A stretch of 22,302 nt of DNA from an uncultured Bacillota bacterium (GCA_947383275.1 CANDCW010000037.1:1-22302); one strand, 5' to 3'. Shown: positions 1 through 7,480, numbered from the stretch's first letter. A program made the numbers and translations. Notes: generated by a model from the letters alone, not told the origin.

Positions 1-1706
1 ACTCCCGGGGCGAATATCTGAAAGCGGTAGAGCAGCAGGCCATGGCCGAGGTCATAGCCAAGGTCCTCTACCCCGACGACAACCACTATGAGGGCAAATC
101 CCTGCGCCTGAAGCAGCAGTATTTCTTTGTTTCCGCCACTATCCAGTCCATCGTCCGCCAGCACAAGGCCCAGTACGGCACCCTGCGCAACTTTGCCCGG
201 AAGCATGTCATCCAGATCAACGACACCCATCCCACCCTGGTCATTCCCGAGCTGATGCGCATTTTCCTGGACGAGGAGGGCTACGGCTGGGACGAGGCCT
301 GGCACATCGTCACCGACGCCGTGTGCTACACCAACCACACGGTTCTGGCGGAGGCGCTGGAGCGCTGGCCCCAGAAGCTGATTGAGGACCTCCTCCCCCG
401 CATTTGGCAGATCCTGAAGGAGATCTCCAGCCGCTATCAGCGGGAGCTGGAGCGCCGTTACGGCGGCGACACGGGCAAAATCGCCCACATGGCCATTATC
501 TGGGGCGGCGAGGTGCGTATGGCCAACTTGTGCGTCTGCGCCTGCCAGACCATCAACGGCGTATCCGCCCTCCACTCTGAAATTTTGAAGCGGGACGTCT
601 TCCGGGACGCCTATCAGGCCCAGCCCGGCAAATTCAAGAACGTGACAAACGGCATCGACCACCGCCGCTGGCTGTCCCAAATCAACCCCAAGCTGGACAC
701 CCTCATCCGGGACTGCACCGGCGGAGACCAGTACCTGCTCCACCCCGAGGCCCTGCGGGACTTCGAAAAGTCCAAGGACGACGCTTCCGTCCTCAAGCGG
801 CTGGAGGACATTAAGAGCGAGAACAAGCGCCGCTTCGCCGCCTGGGTGGCCCGGGAATCGGGCGTCATCCTGAACACTGACGCCATCTTCGACGTTCAGG
901 TCAAGCGCCTGCACGAATACAAGCGCCAGCTGCTCAATGTGCTGCACATCATCCACTTGTACAACCAGCTCAGGGACAACCCCAATATGGAGTTCACCCC
1001 CCAGACCTACCTCTTCGGCGCCAAGGCGGCCCCCGGCTACCATGTGGCCAAGCAGATCATTCAGCTCATCAACTCCCTGGCCGCCCAAATCGCCAAGGAC
1101 CCCATCTGCAAGGATAAGCTTCAGGTGGTCTTTTTGGAAAACTACCGGGTTTCCCTGGCCGAAAAGCTGATGCCCGCCTCCGAAATCAGCGAGCAGATCT
1201 CCACCGCCGGCAAGGAGGCCAGCGGCACCGGCAACATGAAGTTCATGATGAACGGCGCGCTTACCATTGGCACCCTGGACGGCGCCAATGTGGAGATGCA
1301 CCAGCAGCTGGGCGATGAAAACATCTTCCTCTTCGGCATGACCACCGACCAGGTGAACCAGCGCAAGCGGGACGGCTACCGCCCCCACGAGATCTACCTC
1401 CACAATCAGTGCCTGAAGCGGATCATCGACCAGATCAGCTCCGGCTTTGACGACAAGGTGTCCTATCCCGATCTGTCCAACCGCCTGCTCTTCGGCGCGG
1501 GCGGCAGCCAGGCCGACGAGTATATGCTGCTGGCCGACTTCGACAGCTACTGCGACGCCCACCGCTGCGCCCTGGCTGCCTACGCTGACCGCCAGCACTG
1601 GAATCAGATGTCCCTCATCAACATTGCCCGGTCCGGCATCTTTGCCGCCGACCGCTCTATCCAGGACTACGCCCGCGATATCTGGCACGTCCCTACCAGA
1701 AGATAA
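1..1706 (+). CDS. glgP: Glycogen phosphorylase, C-terminal part (5' end outside window)
   Basis: This enzyme releases glucose-1-phosphate from glycogen or maltodextrin ends using pyridoxal phosphate, in the cytoplasm. The reading frame is open from base 3, before the first in-window ATG at 42. The residues just before that ATG (RGEYLKAV) already match the family, so the gene is truncated by the window edge rather than starting there. About 567 codons are present of a usual ~800, so roughly the first 230-250 residues are missing. Family blocks visible include LRLKQQYFFVSATIQ, QINDTHPTLVIPELMR, FDVQVKRLHEYKRQLLN and the cofactor site EASGTGNMKFMMNGALTIG, where the PLP-binding lysine is codon 1239-1241. 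The gene ends at a strong terminator shared with the convergent queT. The family assignment is certain; whether glycogen or maltodextrin is preferred cannot be read from this part. Confidence 0.96.
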   Translation, partial: SRGEYLKAVEQQAMAEVIAKVLYPDDNHYEGKSLRLKQQYFFVSATIQSIVRQHKAQYGTLRNFARKHVIQINDTHPTLVIPELMRIFLDEEGYGWDEAWHIVTDAVCYTNHTVLAEALERWPQKLIEDLLPRIWQILKEISSRYQRELERRYGGDTGKIAHMAIIWGGEVRMANLCVCACQTINGVSALHSEILKRDVFRDAYQAQPGKFKNVTNGIDHRRWLSQINPKLDTLIRDCTGGDQYLLHPEALRDFEKSKDDASVLKRLEDIKSENKRRFAAWVARESGVILNTDAIFDVQVKRLHEYKRQLLNVLHIIHLYNQLRDNPNMEFTPQTYLFGAKAAPGYHVAKQIIQLINSLAAQIAKDPICKDKLQVVFLENYRVSLAEKLMPASEISEQISTAGKEASGTGNMKFMMNGALTIGTLDGANVEMHQQLGDENIFLFGMTTDQVNQRKRDGYRPHEIYLHNQCLKRIIDQISSGFDDKVSYPDLSNRLLFGAGGSQADEYMLLADFDSYCDAHRCALAAYADRQHWNQMSLINIARSGIFAADRSIQDYARDIWHVPTRR

Positions 1707-1711
1707 AGAAA

Positions 1712-1731
1712 TCCCGCGCCGGAACGCGGGA
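1712..1731 (+). other. Small GC hairpin after glgP
   Basis: A 7-bp inverted repeat (TCCCGCG/CGCGGGA, 6-nt loop) sits just after the glgP stop and before the main terminator. It has no T-tract, so it is more likely an mRNA 3' structure than a terminator. Confidence 0.4.
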
Positions 1732-1748
1732 CCGGGCCGTATGTTTTA

Positions 1749-1794
1749 CCCCCTGACGCAGGAGTTCCAATTTCCTGCGCCAGGGGGTTGTTTT
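1749..1794. terminator. Bidirectional intrinsic terminator between glgP and queT
   Basis: A 15-bp stem (1749-1763 with 1773-1787, a single A-C mismatch, 9-nt loop) is followed on the plus strand by TTGTTTT. On the minus strand it is followed by a T-rich stretch, the complement of TTTTA at 1744-1748. It lies between two convergent genes and can serve both. Confidence 0.9.
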
Positions 1795-1805
1795 AACCAA
1801 GGGGC

Positions 1806-2318
1806 TCACAGCAGGCGGGCAAGCCGGCGTTCCGGAATAAAGGGCCGCAGAACGGGGACTTTCGGCAGGGCTGTAAGCAGCAGCTGCCCCAGCACAACAC
1901 AGGCAATTAGCTCCGCCAATCCAACGGTCACAATATTGAGGGCGTAGGCCGTCCAGAAGCCGGGGCCAAAGCCGGTGGCATACCAGGCAATTTCCGCCCC
2001 TACAATAAGGGCATTGCACAGCACCGGGGGCAGCGAGGCCAGCCAGCGGTTGGGCATACGCTGGGTCATCAGGCAGGCCAGCAGGGTGGCCAGGGTGCCA
2101 AATACAATGTCCAAGGGGTATGGGGAAAACAGGTTGACGATGAAGCACCCGATTACCAGCCCCGGCGTGGCGGCGGGGAACAGGAAAGGCAATACCGTCA
2201 TAGCCTCCGACACCCGCAGCTGGATTTCTCCGTAAGCGGGCAGAAGCATGGTGGCCGCGGCGTACACCGCTGCGATGAGGGCGGCCAGGGTCAGGTCACG
2301 AGTCGTAAATTTGCGCAT
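1806..2318 (-). CDS. queT: QueT-family queuosine-precursor ECF transporter S component
   Basis: This is the membrane substrate-binding (S) component of an energy-coupling factor transporter, predicted to import a queuosine precursor such as preQ1 or preQ0 for tRNA modification. The 170-residue protein opens with MRKFTTRDLTLAALIAAVYA, then has several hydrophobic segments. The family block GEIQLRVSEAMTVLPFLFP is present around residues 30-48, along with the PLDIVFGTLATL block. These are characteristic of QueT (formerly COG4708). The start follows a GGAGG site 6-8 bases upstream. No ATPase or T-component genes lie nearby, as expected for a group II ECF S component that shares a common energising module. 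The gene stands alone with its own promoter and an unusual structured leader. The substrate is inferred from the family; no other queuosine genes are in the window. Confidence 0.88.
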   Translation of the reverse strand: MRKFTTRDLTLAALIAAVYAAATMLLPAYGEIQLRVSEAMTVLPFLFPAATPGLVIGCFIVNLFSPYPLDIVFGTLATLLACLMTQRMPNRWLASLPPVLCNALIVGAEIAWYATGFGPGFWTAYALNIVTVGLAELIACVVLGQLLLTALPKVPVLRPFIPERRLARLL

Positions 2319-2422
2319 AAAAAAACCTCCATTTTTTGTTTAGAGAACGGCGGTTCAGCCGCCGAACGAACGCCGGATTTGTAGATTTCCCGGCGCTTGG
2401 ACGAGATGGTATAAACTCGTCA
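2319..2422 (-). promoter_or_regulatory. Structured ~104-nt 5' leader of queT, candidate riboswitch
   Basis: Between the predicted transcription start (~2422) and the queT start codon, three hairpins can form in transcript order. The first is GACGAG/CTCGTC (2400-2421), at the extreme 5' end. The second is CCGGCG-type (2371-2376 with 2390-2395). The third is CGGCGG/CCGCCG (2348-2353 with 2359-2364, loop of 5). An A-rich stretch and the GGAGG site follow. The 5' arms of the second and third hairpins are complementary to each other over CGCCG/CGGCG, so they could switch. queT genes are commonly controlled by preQ1 riboswitches. I cannot fit this leader to class I (loop too short) and cannot confirm class II or III by eye. 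Confidence 0.5.
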
Positions 2423-2428
2423 GGAGGT

Positions 2429-2457
2429 ATTGTACCACAACGGGAGAGGTTTGTCCA
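2429..2457 (-). promoter_or_regulatory. Promoter of queT
   Basis: On the minus strand, TGGACA (2452-2457) is followed by a 17-nt spacer and TACAAT (2429-2434). The predicted start is near 2422, exactly where the first leader hairpin begins. Confidence 0.75.
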
Positions 2458-2483
2458 GCCCTTGCGTTTCGGGTTCCGGCGGG

Positions 2484-2545
2484 GTAAAATGTAAGAAATC
2501 CGTAAGGAAAATCCCACTGGCTTTGTAAGAAGTTTTTGTTACACT
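2484..2545 (+). promoter_or_regulatory. Promoter region of the two-component pair with phased GTAAGRA repeats
   Basis: The repeats GTAAGAA (2491-2497), GTAAGGA (2502-2508) and GTAAGAA (2525-2531) are spaced 11 and 23 bases apart, about one and two helical turns. A related GTAAAAT starts at 2484. A candidate -10 element TACACT (2540-2545) follows, with no good -35 (the expected position reads CTGGCT or similar). A weak -35 with direct repeats just upstream is what an OmpR/PhoB-type activator site looks like, so self-activation by the downstream regulator is plausible. Confidence 0.45.
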
Positions 2546-2576
2546 GGCCCCAGCGAACGAGGAAGGAGCAAATCGG

Positions 2577-3272
2577 ATGAACGAGACCATTCTGGTGGTG
2601 GATGACGACCGGGAGATTGTGGGGGCTATCGCCGCCGCCCTGGAAAAGGAGGGCTACCGGGTCCTCCGGGCCTGCGACGGCATGGAGGCTGTCGATCTGG
2701 CGCTGGACCCGGACCTGCGGCTGGTTCTCATGGACGTGATGATGCCCCGGCTGGACGGGCTGTCCGCCGTATTGCGCATCCGGGAGCGGCGCAACCTGCC
2801 CATTATTGTGCTGTCAGCCAAGAGCGAGGAGAGCGACAAGGTGCTGGGCCTGTCCATGGGGGCGGACGACTACGTCACTAAGCCCTTTAGCATGCAGGAG
2901 CTGACCGCCCGGGTGCGCAGCCAGCTGCGGCGGTACACCCGGCTGGGGGATGTAAACGCCGTCCCGGACGGGACGGTTATCAGCGGCCGGCTGGCCTACG
3001 ACCCGGTCAGCCGGGAGCTCACCGCCGACGGCGAGCCGGTGAGGCTCACCAACATCGAGACGGGCATTGTGGACCTGCTCATGCGCAATCTGGGCCGGGT
3101 CTTCCCCGCCGAGGAGATCTACCGCCGGGTGTGGGGGGAGGAGGCGTTCTCCTCCGAGGGCACGGTGATGGTCCACATCCGGCGCATCCGGGAGAAAATT
3201 GAGCTCAACCCTCGTGAGCCAGATTATTTGAAGGTGGTGTGGGGCATTGGATACAAAATGGAAAAAAAGTAA
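2577..3272 (+). CDS. OmpR/PhoB-family response regulator
   Basis: This is a cytoplasmic DNA-binding response regulator of 231 residues, the normal length. The N-terminal receiver domain (about 3-115) shows the acidic pocket DDD at 9-11, the phospho-acceptor Asp53 in LMDVMMP, Ser80 at the switch position and Lys102 in the TKPF motif. The C-terminal winged helix (about 135-230) shows ESGTV-type recognition-helix features (SSEGTVMVHIRRIREKI) and ends GIGYKMEKK. The start codon is preceded by GGAAGGAG at good spacing. The gene overlaps the start of the histidine kinase, so the two are translationally coupled and surely partners. The signal it answers is unknown. Repeats in the promoter suggest autoregulation. 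Confidence 0.95.
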   Translation: MNETILVVDDDREIVGAIAAALEKEGYRVLRACDGMEAVDLALDPDLRLVLMDVMMPRLDGLSAVLRIRERRNLPIIVLSAKSEESDKVLGLSMGADDYVTKPFSMQELTARVRSQLRRYTRLGDVNAVPDGTVISGRLAYDPVSRELTADGEPVRLTNIETGIVDLLMRNLGRVFPAEEIYRRVWGEEAFSSEGTVMVHIRRIREKIELNPREPDYLKVVWGIGYKMEKK

Positions 3273-5598
3273 GGCAGTTTTGGGCTTTCTGGCCTTCCTG
3301 CTGGGGGTGTCGATGGTTCTGGAGGGGGGGCTTTACTTCGGGACCAAGCTGACCTCCTCGGGCAGCAGGCGGTGGATCTCCGACAGCTTCGCCTCCGACT
3401 GGCGGGACACGACGGAGTTTCAGGGATTTGTTTCCCAGCGGCTGGAGCGGTTCATTATGATGGGGGCCGGGGGCCGGGCGTACCGGGTCTATGGCAGTGA
3501 TTACGGCTATGGAGACTCCCTTCCGAACTACGCGCAGATCAATGAAGCGTGGAACAAAGCGGTCCACGATTCTATGAAGGAGGACAAAAATGTTCTCTAT
3601 ACCATCGTGAAAGAGGGCAAGACCCTCTACAGCAACAGCGACGAGCTGACCGCCGTCACCACGGCGGAGCAGCTGCCCGAGGGCTACCACTTCCTGCTGC
3701 AATTTGACGGGGAGAAGGTCCGCGTCTGGCTGGACGGGGAGGAGCAGAATGTCTACGGCGACGGCTACTACCGTTTCCAGAACATAAACGAGCCCTACCA
3801 GTGGTACGTCCCCGGGTACAAAAACTTCACCGTGGACGAGGCAGGGAGCAAGGTCAAAGTCACTATGGCGGTCATCGACGAGCCACAGATTTTCATCAAG
3901 GGCAGCTACGGCGGCTCCGGGACCAGCGAGTACAGCGAGCTGTATTATATGAAGTGGAACCTGAGCACCTACCGGGTTTCCATCATCGGGCACATCGTCC
4001 GTGGGAGTGTGGGGCTGGTTCTGGTGGTGGCGTATGTCTTCCTGCGCAAGGACAAGAAGCGGGCGGATATGGCCCTGGCCCGGGGGACAGGGAAAATCTG
4101 GTTTGAGGTCAAGGTGCTGGCCGCTCTGCTGCTGGTGTTTTTCTTCCTGCCCCGGACGCAGTACCTGGGGGACATGTGGCAGGAGCTGACCTACGCCTAC
4201 GCGCCCGTTACCGGGACTGCCTCCTCTGCTGACGTGGCGATTCCGTATGGCGATATTGTAGCTGAGTTGGAAGACAACGGTATGTCTGAGGAAGAAATCG
4301 AGGACTACCTGGATAGTAATTACTCCGCATATGACTACTACTCCATTGAACAGACCGCCAGTATCGGCACAGCGGTGACCATCCTCCGGGAGAACGGCGG
4401 CTGGCTGCTGCGGGAGTATCTGTCTGTGCTGGCGGACCAATCCCTGAACCTGCTGGTGGTTTTCTGGGGACTATACCTGCTGATTTTCAATGACTGGCGG
4501 TATAATAAGCGGCCATGGAAACAGGGCGTATTTGGAATGCTGGCTGTCCATGAGTTAAAGTACCCCCTGCAAAAGCGGCTGAGCCGGATGAACGGCTGGC
4601 TGGGGCTGGCCCTGTTCCTGCTGTGGTTAGAAATGCTGGCCTTGATGGTGGTCCAGACGGCGGAGGTCTATCTGCCCCCCTGGGTCATCTGGAACCTGCT
4701 GGGTCTACCCTGGCTGCTGGCTCTGGGGGTATACGCCTGGTTTTTCTGGCGTCAACGGAGGATATGGCAGGACCTCGGCGCGGTGGCCGGGCAGCTGGAA
4801 GCCGTTCGGGCAGGCGAGGTGCAAAGCGATTTACCCTTACAGAAGAGCAGCGACTTGTATCAGATGGCCGACGACCTGAACCACATCCGTCAGGGCCTGC
4901 ACCAGGCTGTGGAGGAGCGCACCCAGAGCGAGCGGATGAAGGTGGAGCTGGTGACCAATGTGTCCCACGACCTGAAAACCCCTCTCACCTCCATCATCAG
5001 CTACACCGAACTGCTTGCCCAGGAGCCCATGGAGCCTCCGGCCAGCGAGTACGTTCAAATTATGGCGGAAAAGGCCCAGCGGCTTAAGTCCATGGTTCAG
5101 GACGTGTTTGAGGTGAGCAAGGCAGCCTCGGGACAACTGCCCGTTAACCTGGAGCGGCTTGATTACGCCCGGTTATTACGCCAGACCCTGGCCGACATGG
5201 CCCAGGCCATCGACAGCAGCGGCCTGACCCTCCGGGCCTCCATCCCCGAGGGGGAGGTCCCCATCACCGCCGACAGCGACCGGCTGTACCGGGTATTCCA
5301 GAATCTCATCGGCAACGCCCTGAAGTACTCCCTGCCCGGGTCCCGGGTCTACCTCTCCCTGGCCGTGGAGGGGGACAAGGCCATAGCCGGCGTGCGGAAC
5401 ACCTCCGCCGCCGAGCTGAAGCCCGGCGCGGACTACACCGCCCGCTTCGTCCGGGGGGACGAGAGCCGCACCGACGGCGGCTCCGGCCTGGGGCTGTCCA
5501 TCGCCGACTCCTTCACCAAAGCCTGCGGCGGCACGCTGTCCATAACCACGGAGGCCGACCTGTTCACCGCTGCCGTGGTCTTTCCTGTCGCGCAATAA
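3247..5598 (+). CDS. Multi-spanning sensor histidine kinase
   Basis: This 783-residue membrane sensor kinase is the partner of the preceding regulator. It starts with TTG at 3247, inside the regulator's last codons; an in-frame stop at 3229-3231 excludes earlier starts, and this start keeps the first membrane segment. Six hydrophobic segments are visible: about 10-32, 247-268, 283-302, 399-417, 450-470 and 477-501. They leave two predicted outside loops, of about 214 and 95 residues; the second is acidic (SEEEIEDYLDSNYSAYDYY). A short linker leads to the dimerisation helix with the phospho-acceptor His574 in SHDLKTPLTS. The ATPase domain has the N-box (Asn690 in NLIGNALKYS) and G-box GGSGLGLS near 743-750. 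No PAS domain is obvious. The signal cannot be deduced; two large outside loops suggest an extracellular or envelope cue. Confidence 0.92.
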   Translation: MDTKWKKSKAVLGFLAFLLGVSMVLEGGLYFGTKLTSSGSRRWISDSFASDWRDTTEFQGFVSQRLERFIMMGAGGRAYRVYGSDYGYGDSLPNYAQINEAWNKAVHDSMKEDKNVLYTIVKEGKTLYSNSDELTAVTTAEQLPEGYHFLLQFDGEKVRVWLDGEEQNVYGDGYYRFQNINEPYQWYVPGYKNFTVDEAGSKVKVTMAVIDEPQIFIKGSYGGSGTSEYSELYYMKWNLSTYRVSIIGHIVRGSVGLVLVVAYVFLRKDKKRADMALARGTGKIWFEVKVLAALLLVFFFLPRTQYLGDMWQELTYAYAPVTGTASSADVAIPYGDIVAELEDNGMSEEEIEDYLDSNYSAYDYYSIEQTASIGTAVTILRENGGWLLREYLSVLADQSLNLLVVFWGLYLLIFNDWRYNKRPWKQGVFGMLAVHELKYPLQKRLSRMNGWLGLALFLLWLEMLALMVVQTAEVYLPPWVIWNLLGLPWLLALGVYAWFFWRQRRIWQDLGAVAGQLEAVRAGEVQSDLPLQKSSDLYQMADDLNHIRQGLHQAVEERTQSERMKVELVTNVSHDLKTPLTSIISYTELLAQEPMEPPASEYVQIMAEKAQRLKSMVQDVFEVSKAASGQLPVNLERLDYARLLRQTLADMAQAIDSSGLTLRASIPEGEVPITADSDRLYRVFQNLIGNALKYSLPGSRVYLSLAVEGDKAIAGVRNTSAAELKPGADYTARFVRGDESRTDGGSGLGLSIADSFTKACGGTLSITTEADLFTAAVVFPVAQ

Positions 5599-5629
5599 GA
5601 AAAGGGCTCCTTAGAGCCCTTTTCTTATT
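5594..5629. terminator. Bidirectional terminator containing both stop codons
   Basis: This is a perfect 16-bp stem (5594-5609 with 5614-5629) with a CTTA loop, A-rich on one side and T-rich on the other, so it is a valid intrinsic terminator in both directions. The kinase stop codon (5596-5598) lies in the left arm and the lipoprotein stop codon (5625-5627, minus) in the right arm. Confidence 0.9.
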
Positions 5630-6728
5630 CCCAGGCAACCTTGGCGGAGGCTCCCACAATGTTGATGTAGCTGGGTCCGATGGCCAGGGGGACGGGCTGG
5701 CCCGACCCATTCAGGAAGGAGAAGGTGTCTGTCCGCTTGTCCCGCCGCCAGGTAATCTCATAGATCCGGCCGTCCCGCAGGAGGAGGCCCTCCCCCTCCC
5801 CGGTGGTCCGCACCGACATGCGGCCCTTGTCGTCCCCCTTGACGGCGCCGATGTCGGTGTACAGCACCAGCACGTTGCTCACCGACACCGCTTCCCCGGT
5901 GGCGCCGTCCACATAGGGGACATCCGCGCCGTCAATGTGCTGTTCAATCAGGTACCGGTTTTCCTCTTCCTCATAGGTAAAATGCCCGGTTTTGTACTTG
6001 GAAAAGGGAACCGTCAGCCTTTGCGCCGGCATGGCATCGCTCGGGTCCTTGGAGAAGGTCCAGCCCACGCTGTAGCCCTCCTCGTGCTCCAGGCGGAAGC
6101 GGCTGGGCATCTGCTCCAGCACCTTCTCACTGGAGGTCATCAGAGAGTGCTCCATGCCGGAGGACTTGCGCCGGTCCGGGTCCCGCCAGCACATATTCCC
6201 GTAAGGGCCGTTGACAAAGTCGATGTGGGTGACCCCCCAATTGCTGAACGCGTCGTAGGCCTGGGGGCTGCCCCCGGCGTGGATGTAGACGGCGTCATGG
6301 CCCAGAGCCAGGCTGACGTAGTAGTCCCGGGCGGAGCGGACAGTCCCAAGCTCGCCCACGCCCTCCAGGTCCTGATAGACGCCCATAATCCGGGTAATGC
6401 CCCCTTCGGCTACAAGCTCATAGAGGATGTCCGCCTGGGACACGCCCACTTGGGGCAGGGCCTTTTTCAGGTTGTTGAACATGATGGCGACGGGCCGTTT
6501 CCCGCTGATGTCCACATCCAGCCCCTCGCCGGTAAGGGGGTTGGCGTAGGGGTATACCGGCTCCGGCTCCGGTCCCGGCTCCACCGGGGCAATGACCGAA
6601 ACGCTGGGCCCCTCCGGTTCGGAGCTGCTGGCATCCGGCGTGGATTCGTTCCCCTTGCCGCCGCAGGCGGCCAGCAGGGACAGTGTCAGGGCGCCGGCCA
6701 GGAGCGCGGCCCACCGTCGTTTGTTCAT
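5625..6728 (-). CDS. DUF3048 (YerB-like) lipoprotein
   Basis: This is a predicted membrane-anchored exported protein of 367 residues. The open frame extends further upstream, but the ATG at 6728 is chosen for two reasons. It has a GGAGGG site at good spacing, and it begins a clean lipoprotein signal peptide (MNKRRWAALLAGALTLSLLA, then Ala-Cys, lipobox LLAAC, lipidated Cys22). A low-complexity linker rich in Ser, Pro and Glu follows to about residue 55. The DUF3048 domain then begins at NPLTGEGLDVDISGKRPVAI and includes RSARDYYVSLALG and MEHSLMTS. Such proteins (B. subtilis YerB type) are surface lipoproteins of unresolved function; a link to the cell envelope is inferred. The gene has its own strong promoter and faces the histidine kinase tail to tail. 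Confidence 0.9.
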   Translation of the reverse strand: MNKRRWAALLAGALTLSLLAACGGKGNESTPDASSSEPEGPSVSVIAPVEPGPEPEPVYPYANPLTGEGLDVDISGKRPVAIMFNNLKKALPQVGVSQADILYELVAEGGITRIMGVYQDLEGVGELGTVRSARDYYVSLALGHDAVYIHAGGSPQAYDAFSNWGVTHIDFVNGPYGNMCWRDPDRRKSSGMEHSLMTSSEKVLEQMPSRFRLEHEEGYSVGWTFSKDPSDAMPAQRLTVPFSKYKTGHFTYEEEENRYLIEQHIDGADVPYVDGATGEAVSVSNVLVLYTDIGAVKGDDKGRMSVRTTGEGEGLLLRDGRIYEITWRRDKRTDTFSFLNGSGQPVPLAIGPSYINIVGASAKVAWE

Positions 6729-6756
6729 CAAGAAAATCCCTCCAATCGTCCCTCCT

Positions 6757-6785
6757 ATCATACGACAAACGTTGTGGAAAGTCAA
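6757..6785 (-). promoter_or_regulatory. Promoter of the DUF3048 lipoprotein gene
   Basis: TTGACT (6780-6785), a 17-nt spacer and TATGAT (6757-6762) read on the minus strand, about 30 bases before the start codon. Confidence 0.85.
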
Positions 6786-6786
6786 C

Positions 6787-6810
6787 AAAAAGTCCGCCTT
6801 TCGGCGGACT
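6787..6810 (-). terminator. Terminator of the 67-residue hypothetical gene
   Basis: An 8-bp stem AGTCCGCC/GGCGGACT (6791-6798 with 6803-6810) closes a GAAA tetraloop on the minus strand and is followed by TTTTTG. It separates the small gene from the lipoprotein promoter, which lies immediately beyond. Confidence 0.85.
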
Positions 6811-6825
6811 GATTTGCTTGCTCCG

Positions 6826-7029
6826 CTACACCGCGTCCAGACAGGCGTCCACCTGATTCCGGAGGTCCCGGCCGGCATCGGTCAGATACTCGCAGACCAC
6901 GCCAAACCCGTCTGCATAGGGGTCCCGCACCCGATCCAACCCCTCGGACATCAGAACGACCGCGTTTATGCCCTTGGAAATTTGATTGACCATCACGTCC
7001 ATATCAAGTAATTGTTCCCGTAAAGTCAT
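6826..7029 (-). CDS. Small hypothetical protein, 67 residues
   Basis: I do not recognise a family. The frame is open further upstream, but the ATG at 7029 has a good GGAGG site 6 bases before it, whereas the upstream ATG at 7080 has none. The protein begins MTLREQLLDMDVMVNQISKG and continues as a mostly helical, acidic, soluble-looking chain ending VDACLDAV, without signal peptide or membrane segment. It ends at a clear intrinsic terminator. It lies between an RHH regulator and a lipoprotein gene, with about 107 bases to the regulator. No convincing dedicated promoter was seen, so it may be read through from the RHH gene. Confidence 0.7.
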   Translation of the reverse strand: MTLREQLLDMDVMVNQISKGINAVVLMSEGLDRVRDPYADGFGVVCEYLTDAGRDLRNQVDACLDAV

Positions 7030-7098
7030 AACTTCCTCCTTGATTTTTCCCCGGCGGTGTGGCATAATCAGATTTGCCACTCCTTCGGGGTTGGTTGT

Positions 7099-7145
7099 AT
7101 AGAGTGTTGGTGTTGCTTGCTATGTCCGCCAGCACTCTATTTTCT
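7099..7145. other. Hairpin overlapping the RHH stop codon
   Basis: A 12-bp stem (7099-7110 with 7129-7140, one G-T pair) and an 18-nt loop cover the TAG stop of the RHH gene. A T-rich tail (TTTTCTTT) follows only on the plus strand. It would therefore terminate plus-strand antisense transcription, or stabilise the 3' end of the RHH mRNA. Confidence 0.45.
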
Positions 7146-7322
7146 TTCCTCCAAAAGCAGATGTATCCCTTGGCGTATCGCTTCTCCTCGGGTCATGCCA
7201 TGTTCTCGACAGTATTCCCGCAGGCGCTGTTCCGTCTCAAGGTCCAGCCTGACGCTGTAATTGACGCTCTTGGGCTTCTCTACTTTTGGCCTCCCCGTGC
7301 GAGGGCTCAAATCATCACCCAC
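7137..7322 (-). CDS. Ribbon-helix-helix (CopG/Arc-type) DNA-binding protein
   Basis: This is a predicted small dimeric transcription regulator of 61 residues, from the GTG at 7322. The N-terminus MGDDLSPRTGRPKVEKPKSV is a basic arm. The beta strand SVNYSVRLDLE follows, then helix one (ETEQRLREYCREHG) and helix two (TRGEAIRQGIHLLLEE), the standard RHH order. Such proteins are frequent in mobile elements and toxin-antitoxin modules of Firmicutes. The open frame continues upstream, but the promoter at 7339-7367 lies inside it, so a longer product is impossible from that promoter. The alternative GTG at 7334 would be essentially leaderless. Neither GTG has a convincing ribosome site. Its promoter is about 40 bases from that of the divergent small-peptide gene, so it could regulate both. 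Confidence 0.8.
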   Translation of the reverse strand: MGDDLSPRTGRPKVEKPKSVNYSVRLDLETEQRLREYCREHGMTRGEAIRQGIHLLLEERK

Positions 7323-7338
7323 TTTCTGCAACACATTT

Positions 7339-7367
7339 ATTAAACAAATTGCGTGGCAAAAAGTCAA
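7339..7367 (-). promoter_or_regulatory. Promoter of the RHH gene
   Basis: TTGACT (7362-7367), a 17-nt spacer and TTTAAT (7339-7344) on the minus strand. The start point would fall near 7332, leaving only about ten bases or none before the GTG candidates. Confidence 0.8.
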
Positions 7368-7375
7368 GCATATTT

Positions 7376-7411
7376 TCAAAAAGCCGCCTGTTCTCACAGA
7401 CGGCTTTTCTT
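7376..7411. terminator. Bidirectional hairpin between RHH promoter and small-peptide promoter
   Basis: AAAAGCCG/CGGCTTTT (7379-7386 with 7401-7408) is extended by CTGT/ACAG after one C-A mismatch. On the minus strand it is followed by T residues, so it would end the antisense RNA from 7681. On the plus strand it ends in TTTTCTT. Confidence 0.75.
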
Positions 7412-7438
7412 GACACTGATAGGACAACCTGCTAAACT
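7410..7438 (+). promoter_or_regulatory. Promoter of the 32-residue peptide gene
   Basis: TTGACA (7410-7415), a 17-nt spacer and TAAACT (7433-7438), with predicted start near 7445. Confidence 0.8.
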
Positions 7439-7480
7439 GGAGGCAAGGCGCACAACAAGACGGCGGCGGTTTGGCTATAT

